Source of the DNA: Dendrolimus kikuchii
Lineage: Eukaryota > Arthropoda > Insecta > Lepidoptera > Lasiocampidae
NCBI GenBank assembly: GCA_019925095.2
Contig: CM034413.1
Span: 315,001-379,000, forward strand
Direction of reading: 5' to 3'
Length of the DNA: 64,000 nt
The translations under genes were made by a program, and so were the position numbers. This document shows positions 52,501-59,782 of this stretch, piece by piece; the first letter of the stretch is position 1, and the number at the start of each line of letters is the position of its first letter. The notes below the pieces were generated by a model, which saw only the letters and a program-made list of their open reading frames with translations, was not told the DNA's origin and ran no database searches.

Positions 52501-52528
52501 AAATTATAGCAGTTTCAGTAGACGCCAT
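43410..52528 (-). CDS. Gene B: unrecognised secreted, lysine-rich protein
   Basis: I do not recognise the family. Exons on the minus strand are 52,528-52,456, 45,968-45,097 and 43,592-43,410, joining in phases 1 and 0 into 375 residues. Exon 1 gives MASTETAIISFILLKCCLG, a signal peptide, then QESST. Exon 2 is a 290-codon Lys/Asn/Asp/Gln-rich stretch without cysteines (KNNEDYADALALKLSSTFTE; VHKRILPNKKIPKNINSVIF; LPKNINKVQQMNNFKKFLEK), with many KR/RK pairs that could be processing sites. Exon 3 adds HVLIPEGPKYDSKGVVYLPA, FEPKGRRDYDQ and a cysteine cluster, PRCCNCCKKSVLGCE, at the end. Donors are GTAAAC and GTAAGA; acceptors are CCATTTTTTGCCAG and ATTTATTTGTAG. The phase match across a 6.5-kb intron supports one gene. 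Transcript data would settle it. Confidence 0.65.
43611..43922 (-). repeat. Family A copy A13
   Basis: Sense to gene B; its A-tail reaches to 18 bp before the exon 3 acceptor. Confidence 0.9.
43940..44010 (-). repeat. Family D fragment
   Basis: AAAACTACGTTTTAACGGTT, the reverse of the CTTAAAACCGTTAAAACGTA block. Confidence 0.5.
44015..44690. other. Gene B intron 2, no element recognised
   Basis: AT-rich. GCAGCCATTTTGCAATATGG is near an inverted motif, but no borders are visible. Confidence 0.35.
44700..44998 (+). repeat. Family A copy A14
   Basis: Diverged: CTTCAAATACCTGTTGTAAG replaces the usual GGGGCGGCCTG block. Confidence 0.85.
45097..45968 (-). CDS. Gene B exon 2 (main body)
   Basis: 872 bp, open throughout. 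It starts with two bases completing GAT (Asp) from exon 1 and ends MRIK with donor AAG|GTAAGA. The acceptor has an uninterrupted pyrimidine tract. A family A retroposon tail lies 18 bp before the acceptor. Confidence 0.8.
45987..46300 (-). repeat. Family A copy A15
   Basis: Sense to gene B; its A-tail ends 18 bp before the exon 2 acceptor. Confidence 0.9.
46425..46682 (+). repeat. tRNA-derived SINE, family S2, degraded
   Basis: B box-like GGGTTCAAATC, then GTAGTTTTCTGACCTCATGT and AGCCCAGCAGTGGGAAATTA; the same order as the - copy at 15,786-16,085. Confidence 0.65.
46935..47190 (-). repeat. Family C repeat copy
   Basis: GGCTTGGCAATTAGGCCTTT to CCCCTTTCAGTTCCCGCC. Confidence 0.6.
47374..48366 (+). 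mobile_element. Solo LTR (TGTTGC family) split by a Jockey 3' end
   Basis: LTR parts lie at 47,374-47,525 (TGTTGCGGACAGAGAGCACC...) and about 48,214-48,366 (...GAAGCAACTGCCACCA). The flanks ATAGTAAG at 47,366-47,373 and 48,367-48,374 are identical. The inserted piece is described in its own entry. Confidence 0.8.
47526..48217 (+). mobile_element. Jockey-type LINE 3' UTR with poly(A), nested in LTR
   Basis: Begins GAGTTTCTTCCGCCGCTTCT and ends in an A20-type run. CAACTATTAATTC occurs on both sides (47,517-47,529 and 48,215-48,227), a target duplication of 13-15 bp. It shares CTCCAGCTATAACACGTTGC and CCCGCAGCGGTCGAGCCGAG with the 3' UTR of the element at 55,787-57,818. Confidence 0.8.
48375..48664. 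other. Gene-free stretch
   Basis: AT-rich, inside gene B intron 1. No recognised element. Confidence 0.35.
48665..48800 (-). repeat. LINE 3' end with (GATA)n tail
   Basis: AGATAGATAGATAACACTTT, then AAAGCGATCTCTTCCAGACA; the reverse of 32,695-33,225. Confidence 0.5.
48801..49215. other. Gene-free AT-rich stretch
   Basis: Many ATATAACTA/TATACA words, no element ends. Confidence 0.35.
49220..49451 (+). repeat. Family A copy A16, 5'-truncated
   Basis: Starts GCCAGGTGGTAGGGCATTTG after a CTATCTATCTG; its tail GCAATAAAAAAAATG runs directly into a candidate splice acceptor. Confidence 0.9.
49459..49578 (+). CDS. Candidate terminal exon, + strand
   Basis: After AAATGCAG there are 39 open codons and TAA: KEEVVRGRNSTDCLVANGLE, TAKVNGHLKDLEAHYFNVL. 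ATTAAA follows about 20 nt after the stop. The composition looks coding and the flanks do not. Phase 0 would fit candidate exon D (37,998), but no middle exon is known. An ATG six bases upstream means a stand-alone 41-codon ORF cannot be excluded. Confidence 0.35.
   Translation, partial: KEEVVRGRNSTDCLVANGLETAKVNGHLKDLEAHYFNVL
49579..50015. other. AT-rich gap
   Basis: No element or exon seen apart from the ATTAAA noted above. Confidence 0.35.
50018..50170 (+). repeat. RTE-B retroposon copy, truncated
   Basis: TGTCAGGAGCCTTAAGAACA to the GTATGTATGTA tail. Confidence 0.85.
50174..50270 (+). other. Possible exon fragment after RTE-B tail
   Basis: Reads VDIEGHKKVLAKKKSILRVT, KKQIINILTASMYGLATA, before a donor-like GCC|GTAGGT. 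It looks coding but begins right at the RTE-B tail without a pyrimidine tract, so it may be a gene piece cut by insertion. Confidence 0.2.
50428..50625 (+). repeat. RTE-B retroposon copy
   Basis: ACCACCTTCCATGATCAAAT to the (ATGT)n tail at 50,605-50,622. It lies within 260 bp of another copy in the same direction. Confidence 0.85.
50715..51000 (+). repeat. Repeat fragments
   Basis: A 40-bp family A 5' end (TATCCGTGCAGGAACGGAGA) and, from 50,830, a block beginning TTGTCTGTTTCTCTGTTTGT shared with 22,085-22,260. Confidence 0.45.
51165..51475 (-). repeat. Family A copy A17
   Basis: Full-length. It divides an otherwise unassigned GC-richer block (50,970-51,160 and 51,476-51,600). Confidence 0.9.
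51668..52418 (+). mobile_element. Composite Lep1-like Helitron, long form
   Basis: CTAATATTATAAAGCTGAAG to GTCGCGGGCACAGCTAGT; colinear with the inverted copy at 31,712-32,468 over the full middle part. It lies in gene B's promoter-proximal intron, about 40 bp from exon 1's donor. Confidence 0.8.
52456..52528 (-). CDS. Gene B exon 1 (signal peptide)
   Basis: 24 codons plus one base, start ATG in ACCACAATGG, donor ACAG|GTAAAC (phase 1). A CATAAAAC lies 28 bp upstream, too close for a normal TATA box with a leader, so an upstream 5' UTR exon is possible. Confidence 0.6.
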
Positions 52529-52762
52529 TGTGGTAGCTTGGATACGTTGTTTTATGTCCGTGAAAATAAAACCCTGTTCAACATAGTTTTTATTGCTTAC
52601 GACATAAATAAACTGTTGCAAGTAATAAATGTTTTAATGTATATTACGACTCGCTGCACTCAGAGTTGGATAACGGTCCGTTGTATTTAAGTAATAAGTG
52701 TTTGCGAATAACGCAACTTCTTCATTTCATGAAACCTCATTACATCATAACATTATAAGTAT

Positions 52763-53081
52763 TGTTGCGGACAGAGAGCACCCCCCTGACCCGCCCGCCG
52801 GAGCACATCTACACTCCGCGCCCCGCATACCGCCGACGCCCGTAGCTGGCGCAATTAGCAGCTAGGCGTCGGACGGAATGCGGGCTATAGGAGGCTGAAA
52901 AACCTGAAAACAAAACCCTTAACAACTATGAATTCAGCCATTCAGCCATTCATATATTGTACTCAACTCTCTTGCATACTTTGTTCTACTCATTAAATGT
53001 ATATTTATAATTTAATAATAATCATACAGTCCATTATTACATTGAGTTTTAATTTCCAAAAACAAGAAGCAACTGAGACCA
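52763..53081 (+). mobile_element. Solo LTR, TGTTGC family
   Basis: 319 bp, TGTTGCGGACAGAGAGCACC to AAGCAACTGAGACCA. Flanked by ATAAGTAT on both sides (52,755-52,762; 53,082-53,089). Confidence 0.85.
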
Positions 53082-53100
53082 ATAAGTATATTATTAAAAA

Positions 53101-53365
53101 CTAGCTAACCCGGCGAACTTCGTACCGCCGATTTTCTGAATTCCTAAAAGACTTTGTTCCATGACACAAAAACAATCACCATAATCAGTCTAGGTGATTA
53201 GGAGGATACTAAAACCCGATCTCCACGCCACCTACTGGTTTTATTTGCGAGTCTAAACCATCCTGGGACCCACTCAAACAAACACACAAAATTTCATCAA
53301 AATCGGAAGTATAGTTTACGATTCTATAAAGGACATACAGACAGACATTCATTTTTATATATCAA
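53101..53365 (-). repeat. Interspersed repeat starting CTAGCTAACCCGGCG
   Basis: CTAGCTAACCCGGCGAACTT, CGCCACCTACTGGTTTTATT; the reverse form of the repeat at 4594-5172. Confidence 0.5.
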
Positions 53366-53414
53366 GAAGATCACACATGTCACTCGCCTTACATACGTCT
53401 AATACTAAATAAAT

Positions 53415-53795
53415 CTGCGGAGTGACGGTCGCGGACCGCGTTCGTAATACCGAAGTAAGAAAGAGAGTTGGTCTGAAAGAAAGTGTCGGGGTGAAGGTAA
53501 GGAAAGGAATGCTCCGGTGGATCGGGCATGTGGAAAGAATGACTAAACAAATATACAATGCAAAAGTGGATGGATGCAGAAGTCGTGGAAGGCCACGACA
53601 CACCTTCCATGATCAAATTGATCGTGTACTAACAGAGGGTGATGTCAGGAGCCTTAAGAACAGATGAGCGTGCATGACAAGAGTTATGAATGTCAAAGAA
53701 GCGAGTGAGGTGTGTAAGAATGGGCCTAAATGGCGCTCTGTTGTTCGTGCCTACCCCGCAAGGGAACTGGCGTGAAGTTATGTATGTATGTAATA
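53415..53795 (+). repeat. RTE-B retroposon copy
   Basis: Sense strand VADRVRNTEVRKRVGLKESV, KGMLRWIGHVERM, then a nonsense change after SLKNR. The (ATGT)n tail ends about 100 bp from the gene C stop. Confidence 0.85.
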
Positions 53796-53893
53796 CTCAA
53801 TACTTAATATCTCTATATAAAATCTAAAGCCATATAAAACGTGTGAAATCACTAAATAAACACACGGGAATCTTAACTTTAAATTTAATATAA

Positions 53894-54094
53894 TCACTCA
53901 TCAACACCAGGCACGAGTTCTTCTTCTGTATCCATAGCTCCATGGTGTTGCATATACTGTCTTCTGGTCTTCGGCAGCTGGAACGGTGGCAGAGGGTCAT
54001 CGTCCAGCGTGAGGATGGTAATACCATCTGGTGACTCTTCCTGGATAAGCCGTCGCTGGGAGTTGCTGCGCCGATTCGGATGAGCTGGCTTCAG
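53894..54094 (-). CDS. Gene C terminal exon
   Basis: 67 codons with TGA; acceptor CCCTCATCTTCCAG|CTG. Contains PDGITILTLDDDPLPPFQLP and KTRRQYMQHHG, then an acidic end. An RTE-B tail lies 22 bp before the acceptor. Confidence 0.7.
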   Translation of the reverse strand: MKPAHPNRRSNSQRRLIQEESPDGITILTLDDDPLPPFQLPKTRRQYMQHHGAMDTEEELVPGVDE

Positions 54095-57000
54095 CTGGAA
54101 GATGAGGGTCAATTAATACATACATACATAACTTCACGCCAGTTCCCTTGCGGGGTAGGCACGAACAACAGAGCGCCATTTAGGCTTATTCTTACACACC
54201 TCACTTGCTTCTTTGACATTCATAGCTCTTGTCATGCACGCTCGTCTGTTCTTAAGGCTCCTGACATCACCTTCTGCTAGTACACGATCAATTTGATCAT
54301 GGAAGGTGTGTCGTGGCCTTCGACGACTTCTGCATCCATCCACTTTTGCATTAATTCAAATGAAGAATTACGGGGTAGGCTAAATAACATTAACATTAAT
54401 CATTGATATTTGCCCCATGGTTACGGCTTCCGAAAAATGGCCACAACGTCGAAATCAAAATTCACTTAAAACTATTTAAACACAGGTTTTGTTATGTGTA
54501 TCGCGAAAACTTAAGAATATTCTACCTTCAAAACCTTATATTTAGCGGTGGTAGTTTCTAGATCCATCTTTGTTTTTAACCTGTCATCATCCATGTAGTA
54601 AAGCAAATCATTCTTAAAAATTCCATGAGAAGCTCCTGCATCATTATTGAGTTCAGCTTCTTTGGAATCAACAGCTCTCATATTCAACTCATCAGCGAAA
54701 GTTTTAATTTGATCCTGTCCATCTAGATCACCATATTTCATAAATAAATCTTTATTGACAAGTGTTTTTGGATTATTTTCTGAGTTTTCGTCATCTTCTT
54801 TGTCTGTTTTGTTTCTTTTCAAAACGAGTATCTCACTACTATCGGATAATGGTTCATAATCGTAGTTGTCTCTCATTAATTGCCGTCTTAAATTTTCTGC
54901 TAATTTTGCTCCATTTTGATTTGTATAAGTATCTGGAACTAATATTATAATCAACTCTTTAGGGTCGGCATTATATATGTCTTTTCCTTCCACTCTCTGT
55001 TTTGGCGTACGTCGTCTATCACATCACAAATCATCATGTTCATGTCATCCTTCATACAATACACACATCTCTTTTTGGTCTACCTTTATACTTGTAAGCA
55101 TTAATCTTTCAGTTTTACATTCTTCTTGTCACCTTTCATTTCTTCTTTCCCATTACATGCCCATACCAACTTAGTCTTCTTCCACTTCATCTTCAGTCTT
55201 AACTATAAGTTTATGAAAATCTATTATTAATATTATCTTGTAGCAGCGAGAGCGAGGTTAAATGATACTTCAGATGACAGAGAGTATTATTCACTGTCGA
55301 GTGCTGATGTGAACTGAAGTTCTATCCGTGCAGAAACGGAGACAGAATACAATTTCCTGCGTTGGGGCGGCCTGTCGTAAGAGGCGACTTAACAACCCAC
55401 AGTCAGGTGGTAGGGCATTTGCCCGACTGGATGGCTACCACCCCTGGTCTAAAGTATGTCGCCATAACAACCTTGACTTGTGTTCCGGCATTAGTGAGCA
55501 GGTTCTAGTGTCCCTTAAGAGAGAGTTGCAGCGCATTTGTAGCACCTTTGGTGTTACAAATGTCTATAGGCGATGGTAACCGCTTTCCATCAAGTGGGCC
55601 GTCTGCCTGTCTGATGATCTCCTGCAATAAAAAAAAAGTGAAGTAATTTATTTTCGAAACGGTAACCTTAAGTACAAATATTAACAAGTCGTACAGCTAG
55701 TACAATATATAGCACGATGCGTGAGCGGGACGGACGATGTGCGAGCGAGATAGAGCAACTATTAATATATGCGCCCCCGCGTTGCGCTAGGCTGACGACG
55801 AAACGGCGGAATGTCTCGCCGAAAGTCTCGAGCTCCAATGCTCCCCCAATATTGCCAATAACGACCCGTCTCACCTATCGGAGGTAGACGCCGAGGTCGA
55901 ATATCGGTCCTCCCTCCCGGCCGAAACCACACTCGAACCGGTCACGGTTGAGGAAGTACAGGATTTCATCAAAGCCCTAAAGCCCCGCAAGGCCCCAGGC
56001 AATGATGGAATCAGCCATAAACTTTTAAAAATCCTCCCCGCCTAACTTATCTTAATTATGGTAAGCATCTTCAATGCTGCCATAAATAATTGCCAATTCC
56101 CCAAGACCTGGAAAGAAGCGGAAGTCATCGGTATCCGCAAACCAGGCAAACCGGCCTCAAAGCCCTCCAGTTACCGCCCCATCAGTCTACTCAGCTCGCT
56201 GGGTAAACTGTATGAGCGAGTCCTTCTCACAAGACTGAGAGATTTTGCCTTCAGCAATAATCTCATCCCCCCTGAGCAGTTTGGCTTTAGAGCTAGACAC
56301 TCTTGTCCACAGCAAGTGCTCCGCATCACGGAGCACGTCCTCTCTCATTTTCAACGCAGCGGACGAAGATTCTGGCCGACAGGCGCAGTATTCTTCGACG
56401 TCGCCAAAGCCTTCGATAAGGTCTGGCACAACGGGCTGATATACAAGCTGTATCAACTCGGTGTGCCGGACCGACTCGTATTCATTCTACGGGACTTCCT
56501 CAAAGACCGTAGATTCAGATTCCGAGTGGAGGGCACTAGATCCTCCTCTCATTCCATCTCAGCGGGAGTCCCTCAGGGCTCCGCGCTCTCCCCCTTACTT
56601 TTCTCGCTGTACACCAACGACATGCCACGGCACCCCCATACCGAGCTAGCCCTATATGCGGATGACACCGCCATATTCATTAGCGACCCCAGCAGATACA
56701 GAATCTGCAGTCACCTCAACGCCGCCATCAAGGAACTAGGCGACTGGTTCCGTAGATGGAGGATTGAAGTGAACCCCGAGAAGAGTGCAGCCATCATGTT
56801 CTCTCGTCGCTCTCTCTCACCCAATACTCGCCCCACCAACCAACTTATGCCCATCAAGCTATACGACGGAGTTATCCCCTGGGTTAACGAAGTCAAATAT
56901 CTTGGTCTAACTTTCGATAGAGGCTTGTACTTCCACAAGCACACCAGAGCGGTCGGGAACAGAGCATACTGGATCCTAGGCCGACTCTATCCGTTGATAT

Positions 57001-57910
57001 GCTAGAAGAGTAAGATGAGCCTTAGAAATAAGGTGACTCTATACAAAACTTGCATCCGCCCCATCATGACCTATGCGAGTGTGGTCTTCGGCCACGCCAG
57101 CGATACAAACATCTGGAGACTGCAAAGAATCCAGAATCATTTTATGTGTGCTGCAGTCGACGCCCCGCGCTATATGCGGCTCGCCGACCTGCATCGCGAT
57201 CTGGAGCTTCCCTCCATCAAAGACTATATAGTCACTCTATCGCGCAGATTCTTTGACCTTGCCCCCCATCACCCGAACCCTCTGGTGACGGAAACGGTCA
57301 ACTATAAACCCACACCGAACGCTCCCATGAGAAATCGTCGCCCTCGCAATGCACTCATTGACGAGCCCGATAAAATCACCCGTCTCCTCGCGATCATGAA
57401 CCCCCCGAGGCTCAGAACATCAGCCTGGCATAACAGACGCAGACAGAACAGACGCCGGAGAGCCCCCGGCTCGGATCCGCTTACACAAAGGTAAGACCCC
57501 ACCAATCTCACTCACTCACTACAGACACAAGTAGCCATACATGATTAGCATAGGCGTGTTGCTGGAGAGTTTCTTCCGCCGCTTCTTCTCCTCCAGCTAT
57601 AACACGTTGCGAAGCGGTAGTAATGATAGACTAGGATCGGCTCCGCCGGCGGAGTCGATAATTGGTCCCCAAACAATCATTTCAGCCTGTTGGCTTAGCT
57701 CTTTCAGCCTTTAACGGCTAATTCTCAATATAGAGTCAATCCCCCGCAGCGGTCGAGCCGAGGTCGAACCTCACAGGAGGTGCCTCCTCGAGCGTGCTGC
57801 TCCCGGGCTGAACGCCTTAAATGTAAATAATTACTATAAGCACTGATAGCGTCGTCATCACAAAACGCAACTACGATTTGCAAAAGAAACAAAACGATCG
57901 TGTAACTCAT
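53894..57910 (-). CDS. Gene C: unrecognised, probably secreted acidic protein (partial model)
   Basis: Not a family I recognise. Three minus-strand pieces lie in order: 57,910-57,835 (signal peptide MSYTIVLFLLQIVVAFC, then DDDAISAY), about 55,015-54,526, and 54,094-53,894 with TGA. The last two join cleanly in phase 0 (KYKVLK to LKPAHPNRRSNSQRR). The body is acidic (ELIIILVPDTYTNQNGAKLA, ENLRRQLMRDNYDYEPLSDS, MKYGDLDGQDQIKTFADELN). The terminus reads DDDPLPPFQLPKTRRQYMQH and ends ELVPGVDE. Exon 1 ends in phase 1, while the visible acceptors of the middle exon fit phase 0 or 2. So an exon is missing, an insertion has damaged the border, or exon 1 belongs elsewhere. A dead Jockey element fills intron 1. 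Gene B, same strand, follows 1.4 kb downstream. Confidence 0.5.
54117..54350 (-). repeat. RTE-B retroposon copy
   Basis: Minus-strand VDGCRSRRRPRHTFHDQIDR to AYPARELA-stop, tail ACATACATACATAAC. In gene C's last intron, sense to the gene. Confidence 0.9.
54415..54485 (+). repeat. Family D fragment
   Basis: GGTTACGGCTTCCGAAAAATGG and CTTAAAACTATTTAAACA, diverged. Confidence 0.4.
54526..55015 (-). CDS. Gene C middle exon
   Basis: Open through TPKQRVEGKDIYNADPKELI to KMDLETTTAKYKVLK; donor AAG|GTAGAA, phase 0. The upstream border is either ...AAAACAG at 54,997 (phase 0) or GTGATAG at 55,016 (phase 2). An RTE-related repeat starts almost at once beyond it. Confidence 0.65.
55017..55320. repeat. 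RTE-related repeat and a short dispersed block
   Basis: CATGCCCATACCAACTTAGT (as at 11,330) and, from 55,230, GTAGCAGCGAGAGCGAGGTT with ATGATACTTCAGATGACAGA, which also occurs at 37,675-37,725. Confidence 0.5.
55323..55638 (+). repeat. Family A copy A18
   Basis: Full-length; antisense to gene C. Confidence 0.9.
55787..57818 (+). pseudogene. Jockey-clade LINE ORF2, 5'-truncated and broken
   Basis: Reverse transcriptase of a non-LTR retrotransposon that copies its own RNA at a nicked target. Visible blocks in order: EEVQDFIKALKPRKAPGNDG (55,945), SSYRPISLLSSLGKLYERVL (56,168), FFDVAKAFDKVWHNGLIYKL, SAGVPQGSALSPLLFSLYTN, LALYADDTAIF with the catalytic YADD, VKYLGLTFDRG, and after 57,015 SLRNKVTLYKTCIRPIMTYA. 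Two in-frame stops break it: TAA at 56,043 and TAG at 57,003. The endonuclease half is missing at the 5' end. The 3' UTR (57,495-57,818) lacks about 300 bp found in the copy at 47.5-48.2 kb and has no poly(A). It lies in gene C intron 1, opposite strand. Codons are GC-rich, unlike genes A-C. Confidence 0.9.
57835..57910 (-). CDS. Gene C candidate exon 1 (signal peptide)
   Basis: 25 codons plus one base; strongly hydrophobic positions 4-16; donor TATA|GTAATT. CATAAAAG lies 28 bp before the ATG. The truncated 3' end of a Jockey element lies about 17 bp past the donor. Confidence 0.5.
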
Positions 57911-58019
57911 ATTGATTTCAAAACATTAAACTTTTATGACTACATCGAAATTTTATTTTCGCTGATAAACTGTAGCAATGTTGATATTAGACGGTTCAAC
58001 CATATTGAAACCATCCTAA

Positions 58020-58110
58020 AGTGATTGCCATCGCTTATGGACATTTGCAACACCAAGATGCTACCGGCTTCAAAGACGGGTCCAGAACCTGGCCATAATG
58101 CCGGCATGCC
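58020..58110 (-). repeat. Family A fragment
   Basis: ATCGCTTATGGACATTTGCA; decayed. Confidence 0.5.
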
Positions 58111-58141
58111 CTAGACCTGGGGCCGAATTCTGCTATGACTG

Positions 58142-58460
58142 TTTTTTTTATTTTTTTATTGCAGGTGTTTAGCAGACTGGCAGACGACCCACTTGATGGA
58201 AAGCGGTTACCACCGCCTATAGATATTTGCAACACCAAAGGTGCTACAAATGCGCTGCAGCTCTCTTAAGGGAGACTGGAACCTGGTCACTAATGCCGGA
58301 ACACAACTCAAGGTTGTTAAGGCGACTTACTTTAGACCAGGGGTGGTAGCCATCCAGTCGGGCAAATGCCCTACCACTTGGCTGTGGGTTGTTTTGTCGC
58401 CTCTTACGACAGGCCGCCCCAACGCAGGAAATTGTATTCTTTCTCCGTTCCTGCACGGAT
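58142..58460 (-). repeat. Family A copy A19
   Basis: Full-length from TTTTTTATTGCAGGTGTTTA to CTCCGTTCCTGCACGGAT. Confidence 0.9.
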
Positions 58461-58975
58461 GTTGTCAATATCGCCGGATAGTATCGTCTCAATCGTAGTT
58501 ATGGCTGATTTCGGTATTCTGTTAATTCCAATATTATAAGCGAAAACTCGCGATATAAGTATTTAAAATTTTGGTAGCTTTTCAATATTCACTTCGGCTC
58601 GCCTTTTTTGCTAACGGATATCCATTTTTTATTTTCTACTTTTACTACTTACCAAGATATTAAAATAGCAGAACTGAGCCTCAGTTAATCTCAGTCAAAT
58701 ATATCATGCAATTAATTTTGATGCTTTGTTTTCAATGCTGCATATTTCCCCTTGCATTTTCTATTTACAATAGTACTGATCAAACGTGAATTAATTATTT
58801 CTAAAAATATGTATGTATAATAGCTTTTATAAACAAATTTGTTAATGTAGAACCGCTTACCTTTATTTTCCGGCTAGCCATCATTTGGTTGTCTGTCACA
58901 TATTTCAAAATAAACCATCATTCCATATATTGTACATTCATTTTGATTTACCAAAATGAATTTACCAATGTGGTC
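58461..58975. other. AT-rich stretch without recognised element
   Basis: No exon or repeat borders visible. Confidence 0.35.
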
Positions 58976-59527
58976 CCTCACCTCTGTCATAAGGTGGATC
59001 GCTTAGGACACCATGGATTATCTTGCAGCAGAACCGCCGGTAGAATTTCTCGTCACGCGGCACTTAACGACATTATCCACCGGGCTCTCGTCACCGCCGG
59101 GGTACCTGCCGTTCTGGAAGCAAACGGCTTGTGCCGCGACGATGGCAGGAGACAGGATGGGATGACGTTAGTACCTTGGAAGATGGGCCGCCCCTTAGTG
59201 TGGGATGCTACTTGCGTTGACACTCTGGCGACGTCCCATCTTTCAAGTACGTCCGCTACCGCCGGTTCTGCTGCAGCCGAACAGGAGGCCCTCAAGCGCC
59301 GCAAGTACGCCGCTATCCGGGTGGAAACTCTGAGTCCTTGGGGTCCTAACGCTCTAAAACTGTATCGAGATGTCGCCGACCGTTTAATAGACTTCTCACG
59401 CAACCAAAAGGCTGGCGTCTATTTTGCTCACAGGCTAAGTATTGCTATTCAACGTGGTAACGCCGCCAGCATTTTGGGAATGTTCCCGGTAAGTGACAGT
59501 GGTCTGCGACCAATATTTTATCTATAA
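58976..59527 (+). CDS. Retroelement-type nuclease-like domain ORF
   Basis: Reads CHKVDRLGHHGLSCSRTAGR, ISRHAALNDIIHRALVTAGV, LEANGLCRDDGRRQDGMTLV, PWKMGRPLVWDATCVDTLA and, near the end, RLSIAIQRGNAASILGMFP. I remember this set of blocks as the C-terminal part of retroelement-like proteins repeated in many invertebrate genomes. E-x(n)-D-G-x-R-x-D-G plus a later WD-x-T resembles a PD-(D/E)XK nuclease core; that role is inference. There are no stops. Between KRRKYAAI and VETLSPWG the usual family has about ten more residues, so a small in-frame deletion is likely. The domain starts after CTCTGTCATAAG (acceptor-like) and ends before GTAAGT (59,490), so it could be an exon. No reverse transcriptase is next to it. 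Confidence 0.55.
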   Translation, partial: PHLCHKVDRLGHHGLSCSRTAGRISRHAALNDIIHRALVTAGVPAVLEANGLCRDDGRRQDGMTLVPWKMGRPLVWDATCVDTLATSHLSSTSATAGSAAAEQEALKRRKYAAIRVETLSPWGPNALKLYRDVADRLIDFSRNQKAGVYFAHRLSIAIQRGNAASILGMFPVSDSGLRPIFYL

Positions 59528-59550
59528 TTTTTTATTTTTTCTTTTAATAT

Positions 59551-59782
59551 TACATACATACATACATACATAACTTCACGCCAGTTCCCTTGCGGGGTAG
59601 GCACAAACAACAGAGCGCCATTTAGGTTTATTCTTACACACCTCACTTGCTTCTTTGACATTCATAACTCTTGTCATGCACGCTCGTCTGTTCTTAAGGC
59701 TCCTGACATCACCTTCTGCTAGTACACGATCAATTTGATCATGGAAGGTGTGTCGTGGCCTTCCACGACTTCTGCATCCATC
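59551..59782 (-). repeat. RTE-B retroposon copy joined to an LTR end
   Basis: (TACA)n tail at 59,553-59,570. The minus strand reads DGCRSRGRPRHTFHDQIDRV; at 59,782 it meets the truncated LTR with no duplication seen. Confidence 0.85.

Noticed and set aside
59053..59403. 116-codon minus ORF
   Set aside because: Shadow of the retroelement-type domain on the + strand.
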